Assembly: GCF_000702425.1 (NCBI RefSeq)
Contig: NZ_JNIE01000003.1
Location: 186,650-250,649 of the forward strand
Direction: 5' to 3'
From: Thermocrinis jamiesonii
Lineage (GTDB): Bacteria; Aquificota; Aquificia; Aquificales; Aquificaceae
DNA: 64,000 bases
Shown one piece after another: positions 18,401 through 26,807 of this stretch; position 1 is the stretch's first letter; each line of letters begins with the position of its first letter. Made by a program: the position numbers and the translations under genes. The notes beneath the pieces are model-generated. The model was not told where the DNA came from. It searched no databases and saw only the letters and a list, made by a program, of their open reading frames with translations.

Positions 18401-18908
18401 AGTTAAAGTGAAGGAGATTCTAATAAAGGCAGGGAATTTGGAGCAAAAAAAGGAAATCATAGCGGAAGTGTTGGAAGATGGTTGGAACAAGGTTCTTCCT
18501 TTGGAACTGAGTTTGTCCTTAGAGGGAAAATTGGACGTGAGAGAGCTAAAGCAGTTCAGAAAACAACCAAAAGCCTACCTTTACACTCATGGAGAGCTTG
18601 TGCAAGAGATGAAAAACAGAGGCGTGGGAAGACCATCCACCTATGCAATGATAATATCCAAGCTAATTGAAAGGGGATACGTGATAGAGAGAAAGAACTT
18701 CTTGATACCTACAAGTTTGGGTAAGATGGTGTATGAATATCTCAGCAAAGAGGAAAAAATTAAAAAGTTTCTCTCTGAGCAATTTACAAAGGAGTTGGAG
18801 GAGCTTATGGATTTAGTTGCAGAGGGTAAAGCGGACTACCAAAAGATCCTTAAAGACTTATATCAGGACATAATAAGTGTTGAGCAAGAAGTGGAGGTAA
18901 GGCGATGA
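15465..18908 (+). CDS. rgy: Reverse gyrase
   Basis: A 1147-residue ATP-dependent type IA topoisomerase that introduces positive supercoils, the hallmark enzyme of hyperthermophiles. In order: an N-terminal zinc finger (CPNC at 11-14, CERC at 29-32), helicase Walker A APTGVGKTS (~95-103) and DDVD (~196-199), helicase domain 2, then a TOPRIM start VVESPNKARTIANFF (~600) and ATDPDAEGEK, and the catalytic Tyr of ITYHRTDS near residue 889. Full length, no visible damage. The start is GTG at 15465 or, better, ATG at 15468, which lies 9 bases after TATAAT. The stop overlaps the next gene by four bases. Confidence 0.97.
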   Translation: MMIKAIFSKLCPNCGGDISSERLTKGLPCERCLPVVEHDLCKSIKDGSLKSICNVEEELLEWMEEFKRGLSASPWALQKTWAKRVLVGSSFALLAPTGVGKTSFGLSMVSFLAKKGKKSYVILPTKLLVEQTVRKLKDFGIKENEILFFGDDKNKEKEEKKKRLVEGQFLVLITTSMFLYKNYQIIPKDFSFIFVDDVDSFLKTAKNVDKALYLLGYTEEDIELALKLIKLKEKPNKSQEDWDKIRDYSKQLREISNQKAGVLVVSSATSNPKSSRIKLFRELLGFEVGTPTFYLRNIVDAYEDINALPLEEWIRKLGKGGLIFVPSDKGKEYVDLLKEELSFKGISSLTYEELTEENLRLFESGQVDVLIGIASYRNPLARGFDMPHVVRYALFYGVPKIVVSLKLESNLSHLLWALSSIRSNIVKKLPQLSQKLDGWLSQLRSYQYLTEEFLSDKPELKAKIDRLKAELEEFLRSEEVLSILRQSEDVSLRVTEEGYQLVVSDVTGYLQASGRTSRMFAGGISKGLSLVLVDDKRAFNHLIKKVRWFSEDIQFVKVGEINLEELMQEIEKDRNLIREFIKSEKPSNNTDLLKPVLIVVESPNKARTIANFFGKAVRRRVGGHEVLETSTESRYLMITASLGHVLDLVNEGGFHGVILNDGIQPMYEVIEGKRELVESLRKLAFESEEVFIATDPDAEGEKIGWDIAQLLKPFAKSIKRMEFHEITKKAIVKALNELRDVDENKVKAQIVRRVSDRWVGFEFSQMLWSAFGKNWLSAGRVQTPVLGWIVEREKEHRKKIYKVLVNLGEKDRRLVVEFSFEDKQSAKEFFDSLEYVEVHTLSEKEELRYPPPPYRTDTMLKDASDKYRFSLPKTMELAQTLFELGFITYHRTDSVRVSDYGIALAKEYIKEEFGEEYFNPRVWGEGGAHECIRPTKMLEPEELRSMQVSGQLEGITNQHILLYELIFKRFVASQMKPVKVKVKEILIKAGNLEQKKEIIAEVLEDGWNKVLPLELSLSLEGKLDVRELKQFRKQPKAYLYTHGELVQEMKNRGVGRPSTYAMIISKLIERGYVIERKNFLIPTSLGKMVYEYLSKEEKIKKFLSEQFTKELEELMDLVAEGKADYQKILKDLYQDIISVEQEVEVRR

Positions 18909-19303
18909 TACTACACCCAATGTTTTCTTACACTGCCATTTTCTTGGCTATTGTTGTGTTTTCAATGTATATATTGAGTAGTCTTTCAGGCAGAGAAAGT
19001 TTAAACAGGTATGCCCTATACGGAAACGTAGTCCTTTCTTTTATCCTTCTTTTAGCGGTGTTTTTTGGTTTTAGATTGTCAGAAGTTCCGCTGGTTGCAT
19101 CAAAACTGCCTTTCCTTTGGGCTTTTCCTCACAAATGGAACGGCATACTGCTAACAGTATTTTCCTTCATAACTTTGGCTTACTTTAAGCTAAAAAGTGA
19201 AGGCTCCAAGAAGATTGGATTTATTCTTGGCCTTCTCGGTTTGGTTTTGGTTGGTTTTCAGCTTATAACAGGATGGATGCTAAGGTTGGTGTTCTTTGCC
19301 TAA
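18905..19303 (+). CDS. Small membrane protein, four predicted segments
   Basis: 132 residues with four hydrophobic stretches (about 8-30, 38-58, 74-92 and 102-130) and few charges between them. I do not recognise the family with certainty; the layout resembles small DUF2231-type or cytochrome-associated membrane proteins, but no heme-binding motif is convincing. Its ATG overlaps the reverse gyrase stop (ATGA), so it is translationally coupled to a topoisomerase, an unexpected partner. Its 3' end overlaps folD by 24 bases. Confidence 0.75.
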   Translation: MILHPMFSYTAIFLAIVVFSMYILSSLSGRESLNRYALYGNVVLSFILLLAVFFGFRLSEVPLVASKLPFLWAFPHKWNGILLTVFSFITLAYFKLKSEGSKKIGFILGLLGLVLVGFQLITGWMLRLVFFA

Positions 19304-20155
19304 GTTTCTTCTATATGCCTGAAGGGTATTCAGAAGTAAAGCGCTTACCGTCATAGGTCCCACACCCCCTGGCACGGGTGTAATAGCATAGGCTTTGTTT
19401 TTAACCGCTTCAAAATCTACATCTCCCAAAATTTTATCCCCTACTTTGCTTATTCCTACGTCCACCACCACCGCTCCTTCTTTTACCATATCTTCCTTTA
19501 TAAGGTGTGGAACTCCCGTGGCGGATATTAATATGTCCGCTTCAAGGGTGTATTTTTTTATGTCTTTCGTATGTATATGGCAGACGCTAACTGTTGCATC
19601 CCTCCAAAGCATAAGCGCACTAAGGGGCCTTCCCACTATAAACCCTGCACCCACAATAACCACGTCTTTTCCCTTTAAGTCTATTTGATAGTGTTTTAAA
19701 AGAAGGTCTATGCCTAAGGGAGTGCATGGGATAAAGCCTCCTTCAAGCCTTCCCAAGAGCCTACCCATGTTTTCTGGATGAAATCCATCCACGTCCTTTT
19801 TTGGTGAAATTGCCAAGATCACATCCTCCATAGGTATGTGTTTTGGCAAAGGCAATTGCACTAAAATACCATCCACATCTTCTTTTGCGTTTAACTCTGC
19901 AATCAGTTCCAAAAGCTCACTGAGGTTAGTGTTATAAGGAAGATGATAAAGCAAAGACTTTATTCCTACGTTTTCACACGCCTTTCTTTTATTCCTTACA
20001 TACACCACACTCGGAGGATCGTCCCCTACGAGCACCACTGCCAAACAGGGTTGTCTTAAGCCTTTTGCTATGTAACTTTGTATTTCTTCTTTTATCTTCT
20101 GCCTTATATTTTCTGAAAGCGCTTTGCCATCTAAGATTATCGTTGAACCTTCCAT
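19280..20155 (-). CDS. folD: Methylenetetrahydrofolate dehydrogenase/cyclohydrolase
   Basis: A 291-residue bifunctional enzyme of one-carbon metabolism. The substrate site is seen in [17 protein letters not shown] with the catalytic Lys, and in [13 protein letters not shown] and [14 protein letters not shown]. The nucleotide-binding part reads [19 protein letters not shown], and the protein closes with [13 protein letters not shown]. It interconverts methylene-, methenyl- and formyl-tetrahydrofolate. The start overlaps the cysS 3' end by 19 bases, so cysS-folD is an operon. Confidence 0.96.
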   Translation of the reverse strand: MEGSTIILDGKALSENIRQKIKEEIQSYIAKGLRQPCLAVVLVGDDPPSVVYVRNKRKACENVGIKSLLYHLPYNTNLSELLELIAELNAKEDVDGILVQLPLPKHIPMEDVILAISPKKDVDGFHPENMGRLLGRLEGGFIPCTPLGIDLLLKHYQIDLKGKDVVIVGAGFIVGRPLSALMLWRDATVSVCHIHTKDIKKYTLEADILISATGVPHLIKEDMVKEGAVVVDVGISKVGDKILGDVDFEAVKNKAYAITPVPGGVGPMTVSALLLNTLQAYRRNLGKEHQP

Positions 20156-21612
20156 TTTGTCCCTGCCGGAGTATCTTCCAAAATCACGTTCAATTTTTTA
20201 AGTTCCTCTCTTATGTAGTCAGCTAATTCATACTGTTTTATCTTTCTTGCCCTATCTCTAACATCCACTAAAAGGCTTATAAGTCTTTCATCCACAAAAG
20301 GTTTTTCTTGCTCTGTTTCCACTTTCTGAACCTTTTGACATTCTGGCTTTATGTCTTCGAGTATTCCAAATATACCCTTTACATGTTTTAGAATGGAATC
20401 TACCGCATACTGATAGGCAGACAGTTCTTGTGTAGTTATTGCCTTTCTTTCAAAGGCGCTTTTCTTTATTTTATTTAGTTCCGAAACTAAGTTGAAAATT
20501 TGGGCTAAGCTTGCGGGTGTGTTGAAGTCTTCACTTAATTCTTCAAAAAATTTCTCCTCCGCTTCCTTTACCTTTTCAAAGAGTGGATGAGGTGCGCCGG
20601 AAGCTTCCACAGTAGGAAAGTTTTTTAACAACTCTAGATCAAGAACCGCATCTCTTAGCCTTTCGTAAGCCTTTTTTGTCTCTTCCATCTTTTCCCAAGA
20701 GAAGTCTAAGGGACTTCTGTAGTGGGTAAAGAGAACTAAAAGTCTTAAAACATCTGGATGGTATTTAGAATAAACTTCCCTTAGGGTTATGTAATTTCCA
20801 AGGGACTTGGACATTTTTTGACCGCCTACGGTTACCAGTCCGTTGTGCATCCAGTATCTTGCAAAAGGCTTTCCGGTGCAAGCTTCAGCCTGAGCTATTT
20901 CATTTTCGTGATGAGGAAAAACAAGGTCCAAACCTCCTGCGTGTATGTCTATGGTTTCGCCTAAATGTTTGAATATCATTGCTACGCATTCGGTGTGCCA
21001 ACCTGGTCTTCCTGGACCCCAGGGAGAATCCCACGCAGGCTCTCCAGCCTTTGCGGACTTCCAAAGGGCAAAGTCCAAAGGATTTCTTTTCTTTTCGGAG
21101 GGTTCTACTCTCGCACCTGCCTCCAACTCCTCAGGGTTTCTCTTTGAAAGCTTACCGTATTCGGGAAATGCGGATACGGAAAAATAAACATCTCCACCAG
21201 ATTCGTAAGCGTAACCCTTCTCAATAAGCTTTGATATCAGCTCTATTATCTCCTTTATGTGTTCAGTTACCCTTGGCTCTACATCTGCAGGTTTTACACC
21301 TATGGCTTCCATGTCTCTGTAATAGCTTGCTATGTATCTGTTGGCTATGGTCATAAAGTCCGTGCATTCGCTTTTTGCCCTGTTTATGATTTTGTCATCC
21401 ACATCGGTGAAGTTCCTGACAAACTTTACCTTATAACCAAGGTGCATCAGATACCTTCTGAACACATCAAAGACTATCAAGCTTCTACCGTGTCCCACGT
21501 GGGAATCATCATAAACAGTTACACCGCACGTGTATATCTTAACCTCAGGTGGATTTATAGGCACAAATTCCTCCAATTTACCACTTAAGGTGTTGTATAT
21601 TTTCAAGCCCAT
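20137..21612 (-). CDS. cysS: Cysteinyl-tRNA synthetase
   Basis: A 491-residue class I synthetase. The HIGH-type motif appears as [10 protein letters not shown] and the KMSKS loop as [11 protein letters not shown]. Zinc-binding residues are visible in [18 protein letters not shown] and [11 protein letters not shown]. The length is typical, with an intact anticodon-binding C-terminus. There is no ribosome-binding site, but an exact TATAAT lies 8 bases before the ATG. Divergent from smpB. Confidence 0.97.
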   Translation of the reverse strand: MGLKIYNTLSGKLEEFVPINPPEVKIYTCGVTVYDDSHVGHGRSLIVFDVFRRYLMHLGYKVKFVRNFTDVDDKIINRAKSECTDFMTIANRYIASYYRDMEAIGVKPADVEPRVTEHIKEIIELISKLIEKGYAYESGGDVYFSVSAFPEYGKLSKRNPEELEAGARVEPSEKKRNPLDFALWKSAKAGEPAWDSPWGPGRPGWHTECVAMIFKHLGETIDIHAGGLDLVFPHHENEIAQAEACTGKPFARYWMHNGLVTVGGQKMSKSLGNYITLREVYSKYHPDVLRLLVLFTHYRSPLDFSWEKMEETKKAYERLRDAVLDLELLKNFPTVEASGAPHPLFEKVKEAEEKFFEELSEDFNTPASLAQIFNLVSELNKIKKSAFERKAITTQELSAYQYAVDSILKHVKGIFGILEDIKPECQKVQKVETEQEKPFVDERLISLLVDVRDRARKIKQYELADYIREELKKLNVILEDTPAGTKWKVQR

Positions 21613-21620
21613 AGCTTTAG

Positions 21621-21626
21621 ATTATA
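21621..21626 (-). promoter_or_regulatory. -10 element of cysS-folD (TATAAT)
   Basis: A minus-strand TATAAT 8 bases before the cysS ATG at 21612; no Shine-Dalgarno site. A leaderless cysS message is inferred. Confidence 0.5.
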
Positions 21627-21665
21627 ATGCGTAAAAGTGTTTGAAAACAACTCAGGAGGCTAAAG

Positions 21666-22130
21666 TTGAAAAAAACGGGAGAATTTACCGTAGCTTACAA
21701 CAAAGAAGCAAAGGCAGAGTATGAGGTTATAGAAACCTACGAAGCGGGTATTGTGCTTGAAGGTTCAGAGGTAAAGGCTCTCAGAAACAAGCAAACGGTT
21801 TCCTTCAAGGACAGTTTTGTAAGAATAGAAAACGGAGAAGCGTGGCTTTATAACCTATACATAGCTCCATACAGGTATGCTACCATAAAACCACCTGATC
21901 CCTTGAGGAAGAGAAAGCTTTTACTGCACAAAAGGGAAATCCTTAAACTTTTTGGTAAAGTTCAGCAAAAAGGTTTTACCATAATACCCCTAAGGGTTTA
22001 TTTCAAAAACGGGAAGGTAAAGGTAGAAATTGCGCTGGTAAAAGGTAAGAAAGCATACGACCGCAGGGAAGAGCTAAGGGAAAGGGATATGAAAAGACAG
22101 ATGGAAAGAGAACTAAAGCATTGGCGATAA
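21666..22130 (+). CDS. smpB: SsrA-binding protein SmpB
   Basis: A 154-residue basic protein that loads tmRNA onto stalled ribosomes. It has the SmpB blocks NKEAKAEYEVIETYEAGIVL, GSEVKALRNKQTVSFKDSF and the C-terminal basic tail KKAYDRREELRERDMKRQM. The start is a TTG at 21666, supported by AGGAGG at the correct distance. No tmRNA gene is visible nearby. Confidence 0.96.
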   Translation: MKKTGEFTVAYNKEAKAEYEVIETYEAGIVLEGSEVKALRNKQTVSFKDSFVRIENGEAWLYNLYIAPYRYATIKPPDPLRKRKLLLHKREILKLFGKVQQKGFTIIPLRVYFKNGKVKVEIALVKGKKAYDRREELRERDMKRQMERELKHWR

Positions 22131-22176
22131 GATTATATTTATATAAAAACCCCTTTACTGCAGGAGGTGAAAAAGT

Positions 22177-23046
22177 ATGGGATACATGATTAGAAGCGTG
22201 CTACTGCTTGGTTTGCTAACCGGTATATTTCTGTTTGTAGGAAATCTGATAGCTGGTAAAGTTGGTATGACCATTGCGCTAATACTTGCCGGCATTATGA
22301 ACTTTTTGACTTACTGGTTTTCCGATAAGATCGTTTTGGCTATGTATGGTGCAAGGGAGATAAGCTACGAAGAGGCTCCTTGGTTGCACGCCATGGTGGA
22401 GGAACTTGCCAAGAGGGCAAACATACCAAAACCCAAGATCTATTTAGTCCCGATGGAACAGCCAAACGCCTTTGCTACCGGAAGGGGTCCGAGCAATGGT
22501 GTAGTAGCGGTAACCTCCGGCATACTCAGGTTGTTAGATAGAGACGAACTTAGGGGTGTTTTAGCCCACGAAATTGGACACATCAAAAACAGAGACGTGC
22601 TTGTAGCAACAATGGCTGCTACGATTGCTGGAGCGATTTCTTATTTGGTTAATATGCTTCAGTTTGCTTTGCTTTTTGGACACTCAAGGGATGAAGAGGG
22701 CAATCAAAATCCTTTATCTATAGTAGGCAGTATTCTTTTGATAATCGTAACTCCCATAATAGCTACTCTAATTCAGATGGCAATCTCAAGGTCAAGGGAA
22801 TATTTGGCGGACGAAACGGGTGCAAAGATAAGCGGGGACCCTCTTGCTTTGGCAAGGGCTTTGGAAAAGATCCACTATTACGTTTATAACATCCCTGCAG
22901 AGGTCAATCAAGGAACTGCCCACCTCTTCATAGAAAATCCGCTAAAAGGTGGAGGCATATGGGAGCTCTTTTCTACTCACCCGCCCACAGAAAAGAGGAT
23001 AGAGAGGCTAAAAGAGCTGGCAAGAAGAATGGGTAAGCTATACTGA
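22177..23046 (+). CDS. htpX: Membrane protease HtpX
   Basis: A 289-residue zinc metalloprotease of the inner membrane (M48B), which degrades damaged membrane proteins. Two N-terminal hydrophobic helices lie at ~7-45, the zinc site HEIGH at 131-135 and the third ligand in SREYLADETGA; two further hydrophobic stretches lie at ~150-195. The ribosome-binding site is GCAGGAGG. The stop overlaps the start of the ADP-ribosylglycohydrolase gene, and hfq follows, making a three-gene stress-related operon. Confidence 0.95.
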   Translation: MGYMIRSVLLLGLLTGIFLFVGNLIAGKVGMTIALILAGIMNFLTYWFSDKIVLAMYGAREISYEEAPWLHAMVEELAKRANIPKPKIYLVPMEQPNAFATGRGPSNGVVAVTSGILRLLDRDELRGVLAHEIGHIKNRDVLVATMAATIAGAISYLVNMLQFALLFGHSRDEEGNQNPLSIVGSILLIIVTPIIATLIQMAISRSREYLADETGAKISGDPLALARALEKIHYYVYNIPAEVNQGTAHLFIENPLKGGGIWELFSTHPPTEKRIERLKELARRMGKLY

Positions 23047-24017
23047 TGGACCTTGAGAGTAAGTTTGTCGGCACCATCGTTGGTGCCGCTTTGGGAGATG
23101 CAATAGGAAAATCGGTAGAAGACTTAACTGAGGAAGAAGTATTCAGCTTTTACGGGGGACCGATAGAAGGATTCGTAGATCCCCATCCCCAAAGTCCAGC
23201 TTACGGCTTTAAGCCCGAAGAAGTTTCTGATGAGACAACCATTAGTCTTTTGCTTCTTGAAAGCATAGTAGAAAGAAAGGGCATAGACCCCTATCATTTC
23301 TTTAGCAAGCTGGTAAAGTGGAGAAAAGAAGAGTCAAAGCATCGCTATCCAGATCCGGCCCTATTAACAGCCATAGACCTTCTTTCCTCTGGAATAAGCT
23401 TAGAGAAAGCCTGTTTTTACTCTTCTTCTGTGGAAGGTGTGTTAAGAAGCACGGTTGTGGGACTTTTCCACTTTTATAATCCCTATCTTTCTGCAGAAGG
23501 TGGAAGGTTGGTATGCATCATGACTCATAGAAGCAAAGAAGTTTATGACGTATCAGCCATGCTTTCTGTTTTCATTGCAAGTTTGGTAAGCGGAGAGTGG
23601 CATCTGGAGGAGCTAAAGCAAAGAATAAACCTTCTTTCCTTTCTACAAGAGTTTGCCAAGTATGAAAATAGCAAAAAAGACATAGAGCGCGTGAAAGATC
23701 TTTTACAAAAGCGTGCTTCTTTGAACGATGCTATAACAGCCCTTGGCAACTCTACCTACGTTTTGGAAGCCTTTCCCCTTTCTCTGTTTATCTTTTTAAG
23801 CAACTTAGATGATCCCCAAAAGGCATTCTTTGAGAGTGTGAATTCTTATGGTAAATTTGGAGGAGACACAGATTCCATAGGCTACTTGGTAGGTTCATAC
23901 ATAGGAGCCTACTTTGGTGCAGAAGCTTTTGATAGGGAACTTGTTGAAAAATTGGAAAACTCAGATTATTATATTTTCTTAGCCAAAAAACTTTTTGAAA
24001 TAACACAAGAAAGATAG
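23046..24017 (+). CDS. ADP-ribosylglycohydrolase family protein
   Basis: A 323-residue DraG/ARH-type hydrolase that would remove ADP-ribose from proteins or nucleic acids. The N-terminus GTIVGAALGDAIGKSVEDL and the C-terminal metal motif GGDTDSIGYLVG are typical. The first metal motif is SDETT instead of the usual (T/S)DDT, a conservative but notable change. The start codon overlaps the htpX stop. The substrate is unknown; no ADP-ribosyltransferase gene is visible in the window. Confidence 0.87.
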   Translation: MDLESKFVGTIVGAALGDAIGKSVEDLTEEEVFSFYGGPIEGFVDPHPQSPAYGFKPEEVSDETTISLLLLESIVERKGIDPYHFFSKLVKWRKEESKHRYPDPALLTAIDLLSSGISLEKACFYSSSVEGVLRSTVVGLFHFYNPYLSAEGGRLVCIMTHRSKEVYDVSAMLSVFIASLVSGEWHLEELKQRINLLSFLQEFAKYENSKKDIERVKDLLQKRASLNDAITALGNSTYVLEAFPLSLFIFLSNLDDPQKAFFESVNSYGKFGGDTDSIGYLVGSYIGAYFGAEAFDRELVEKLENSDYYIFLAKKLFEITQER

Positions 24018-24028
24018 GAGGTTGCCTT

Positions 24029-24271
24029 ATGCCTTATAATTTACAGGAATCCTTTTTGAACACTATAAGGAAAAGAAAAGTGAAAGTGATCGTGTATCTC
24101 ATCAACGGAGTGCGCATTCAAGGTAGGATAAAGTCCTTTGATACCTTTACAATCCTTATAGAAGATAAAAGACAACAAACCTTAGTTTACAAACATGCCA
24201 TAAGCACCATAGTGCCTTCGGAACATATTCAGATTGAATTTGAAGAGGAAGGTGTACCCGGGCAGGCTTAA
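24029..24271 (+). CDS. hfq: RNA chaperone Hfq
   Basis: An 80-residue Sm-fold protein that forms hexamers and pairs small RNAs with mRNAs. The N-terminal NLQESFLNTIRKRKVKV and the second Sm motif (VYKHAISTIVP) are characteristic. A ribosome-binding site (TAGGAGG) precedes the ATG. The terminator hairpin begins within its last codons. It is the third gene after htpX and the ADP-ribosylglycohydrolase. Confidence 0.96.
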   Translation: MPYNLQESFLNTIRKRKVKVIVYLINGVRIQGRIKSFDTFTILIEDKRQQTLVYKHAISTIVPSEHIQIEFEEEGVPGQA

Positions 24272-24288
24272 ATGCCCGGCTTTGTTTT
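24258..24288 (+). terminator. Rho-independent terminator of hfq
   Basis: A perfect stem CCGGGCA (24258-24264) with TGCCCGG (24273-24279), an 8-base loop and TTTGTTTT after it. The left arm lies inside the hfq coding sequence. Confidence 0.9.
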
Positions 24289-24619
24289 AAAACATTCCCG
24301 GAGGTTTGCCTTTAGAAATAGCCAACCTCTCCACTACCTCTCCCTTTTTGATGTGCTTTTCTATTATCTCATCCACATCCTCTGGTCTTACCCTTCCATA
24401 CCACACACCTTCTGGATAAACCACTACCACAGGTCCCACTCCACAGGCATTTAAACAACCTGTGGGTGTTATCATACAGCTCATAAAAAGTTCAGGGTCC
24501 ATTTGCTGTTTTTCCATAAACCTTTGCAAAACTTCCCTGCTTTGCCTGTCCGAACAGGAGCCCATAGGATGTCCCGGTGGCCTTTGCTGGACGCATACGA
24601 ACACGTGCTTAAACTCCAT
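24287..24619 (-). CDS. Thioredoxin-like [2Fe-2S] ferredoxin
   Basis: A 110-residue electron carrier. Cys9, Cys22, Cys55 and Cys59 stand at the ligand positions known for the Aquifex aeolicus thioredoxin-like ferredoxin; an extra Cys48 is present. The sequence around the cluster reads KHVFVCVQQRPPGHPMGSC and TPTGCLNACGVGP. The fold is related to the NuoE subunit of complex I. AGGAGG precedes the start; a minus-strand TATAAT lies at 24649-24654. Its redox partner is unknown. Confidence 0.93.
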   Translation of the reverse strand: MEFKHVFVCVQQRPPGHPMGSCSDRQSREVLQRFMEKQQMDPELFMSCMITPTGCLNACGVGPVVVVYPEGVWYGRVRPEDVDEIIEKHIKKGEVVERLAISKGKPPGMF

Positions 24620-24648
24620 GCTTTACCTCCTTAAATTTTTTTGCATAA

Positions 24649-24670
24649 ATTATAAGCGATGGTTTATAAT
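24649..24670. promoter_or_regulatory. Divergent promoter between ferredoxin and GT9-methyltransferase genes
   Basis: A minus-strand TATAAT occupies 24649-24654, leading to the ferredoxin. A plus-strand TATAAT occupies 24665-24670, seven bases before the ATG at 24678. The two transcripts would start back to back within about 30 bases. Confidence 0.45.
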
Positions 24671-24677
24671 GCACCCA

Positions 24678-26807
24678 ATGATTACCGTCAGGGCAACAAA
24701 AAAGCTTAACTTTGAGTTTAACGGATACAAGTTCAGCATAAACCAAGGAGAGGAGCTTTTGTTTGCAGAGGATGTCTTTAAGCTCTTGCCTGAGCAAATT
24801 CGGGAAAGCTTCAAACAAACATCCACAAAACTTCCGCCCATTTACGAAGGAGAAAATCTAAACGGTAAAACCATATTTGTCTTTATGCAAGGAGCAATAG
24901 GAGACGTGCTTTGTTCTACGGTAGCACTTAGGGAACTAAAAAGAAGGTATCCGAGGGCTAAGCTTTGGGTAGCGGTGTCTGGCAGGGCAAAGCCTGTTTT
25001 AGAAAAACTGCCCTATATAGATAGATTACTCCCCCATCCTACACTACTGAGGGATGTGTTGAAAGCAAACTACATAGTAAGGGCTGTGGAGATGGTCAAT
25101 ACTCCATCCTTTGATAACCTCAACATGGTCAAGTGGTTTTTGTGGAAACTAAGGCTATACTTTGCGGAAGACGAAACGCCGGACGTTTATGTAGACCATA
25201 AAGTGGTGGAGGAACTAAGGCCCGTTTTTGAAGAAATAAGAAGGCTGTCTGGTGGTAAAAAGGTTTTGCTTTTCCATTACCTTGCCTCCTCTGTTCATCG
25301 CACCTTACCACCAAAGATGCTGAAGGATTTGGAAGAATACATTTCAAAGGAATACGTGCCCGTAGTGTGCAGTCTTCCAACAGAAGACATCGTAGTGGAA
25401 ACTTCCCTTGACATTTACGGAATAAAGGCTGCGAACCTATCTTACCTTATGAAGGACTTAAGATACTTGGTTGCTGCTGTTTATCTTTCAGACGTCGTAT
25501 TAACCACAGACACCGCCACCCTTCACATAGCAGGTGGTCTAAAAAAACCCACCGTTGCCATAAGTGGTCCAATAGAGATATTCAATACCGCAGGCACCTA
25601 TCCAACGGTTATTCCCGTAAGGGCAAATTACACCGGGCAAACTTGCAAGTCTCCTTGTGGAATACATGCCATAGGAGAGCCATGCCCAGAGGCAAAGCTT
25701 AAAAACCAGTTTTACAGTCCATGCTTTGAGAACATACCACCAAAGGTTATATACTACGCCCTAAGGGATGCAGAACTAACAACTCAGGAAGACTATCCAA
25801 AGCCAGAAAGGTGTCCGTTGTGTCAGAACTCTTCTAACTTTAGCCTTTTTGAGGTAATAAACGGCTACCGCATATTTGAATGTCCATCCTGTGGTTTGCA
25901 ATTTAGCTATCCAAGAAGGGCTATGGACTACGACCAAGCTTATGAGGGAGAAACAGAAGGTTTGTTAGAATTTACCCAAATACCTTACACATCTTATTTG
26001 GATGCCCAAGAGGAAGAGCTTGAGCGCAAAAAATGGGAAAGATTGCCAAGGTTTAACGTTCTACTACCTATACTTTCTCTGATTCCAAAGGGAAAGCTGT
26101 TGGATGTGGGTTGTAGCACTGGAAACTTTCTTTTAATAGCCAAAAAGTTTGGGTTTGACGTTTACGGGATGGATGCGGGAGAAAAGGCAGTAGAAATAGC
26201 AAGGAAAAAGTATAAACTTAAGGTTGTAAAGGCTTTGACCTTTGACGAGCTTCCGGAGGACTACAGAGGCCCTTACAAGGTAATCACCGCCTTTGAGGTT
26301 ATTGAGCACTTAGAGGAGCCGATGAAGTTTTTAAATGAGATCTACAGTATGTTAGAAGAGGGTGGCTTTGTGATCCTCAGCTGTCCCCCCTACTTTAAGT
26401 TTGAAAACATGGCGCTGAGCTACAGAAAGTTCAAATGGTGGTGGGGTGACTATCCACCGAACCACATCAACAGGTTCAAGCCCTGGACGCTTTTTTATGC
26501 GCTGAAGTTGGCAGGTTTTAAGGAGGTTGTAGTCTTTACCGAGCCTCTTTTGACTGGAACTGTCCTTGAGGGTATTACTCCAAAAGCGGTTCAGTTGAAG
26601 GACAACCAAAACAGAATTATCAACCTTACTCCACAAACGGTAGCTTACATAATTCTTGAAAATCTGAAACCTCTTTATGTAAATGCCCGACTGCTTGGTA
26701 ACTTTCAGTTTGCCATAGGAGTAAAAGGTGATAGTGGTATAAACTGGGAGAAAGTTTTGCAAGACAGCATTGCCATATCCTGCGCAGATATTATGTGGCC
26801 TCACTAA
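24678..26807 (+). CDS. GT9 heptosyltransferase - zinc ribbon - methyltransferase fusion
   Basis: About 709 residues in three parts. Residues ~50-370 match the GT9/heptosyltransferase group (MQGAIGDVLCSTVALRELKR, then TDTATLHIAGGLKKPTVAI). Residues ~385-420 hold a CxxC...CxxC zinc ribbon (CPLC and CPSCGL). Residues ~450-610 form a SAM methyltransferase (GKLLDVGCSTGNF, ITAFEVIEHLEEP, HINRFKPWTL). It may glycosylate and methylate, or use a methylated sugar on, an envelope or flagellar glycan; the neighbouring flagellin makes flagellar modification an attractive guess. The ATG at 24669 overlaps the likely -10, so 24678 is preferred. It overlaps the SapC stop by four bases. Confidence 0.85.
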   Translation: MITVRATKKLNFEFNGYKFSINQGEELLFAEDVFKLLPEQIRESFKQTSTKLPPIYEGENLNGKTIFVFMQGAIGDVLCSTVALRELKRRYPRAKLWVAVSGRAKPVLEKLPYIDRLLPHPTLLRDVLKANYIVRAVEMVNTPSFDNLNMVKWFLWKLRLYFAEDETPDVYVDHKVVEELRPVFEEIRRLSGGKKVLLFHYLASSVHRTLPPKMLKDLEEYISKEYVPVVCSLPTEDIVVETSLDIYGIKAANLSYLMKDLRYLVAAVYLSDVVLTTDTATLHIAGGLKKPTVAISGPIEIFNTAGTYPTVIPVRANYTGQTCKSPCGIHAIGEPCPEAKLKNQFYSPCFENIPPKVIYYALRDAELTTQEDYPKPERCPLCQNSSNFSLFEVINGYRIFECPSCGLQFSYPRRAMDYDQAYEGETEGLLEFTQIPYTSYLDAQEEELERKKWERLPRFNVLLPILSLIPKGKLLDVGCSTGNFLLIAKKFGFDVYGMDAGEKAVEIARKKYKLKVVKALTFDELPEDYRGPYKVITAFEVIEHLEEPMKFLNEIYSMLEEGGFVILSCPPYFKFENMALSYRKFKWWWGDYPPNHINRFKPWTLFYALKLAGFKEVVVFTEPLLTGTVLEGITPKAVQLKDNQNRIINLTPQTVAYIILENLKPLYVNARLLGNFQFAIGVKGDSGINWEKVLQDSIAISCADIMWPH

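Noticed and set aside
24462-24677. N-terminal extension of the GT9 fusion from 24462
   Set aside because: It would overlap the ferredoxin gene on the opposite strand and encodes Cys/Leu-rich sequence unlike the family; a divergent promoter fits at 24649-24670.
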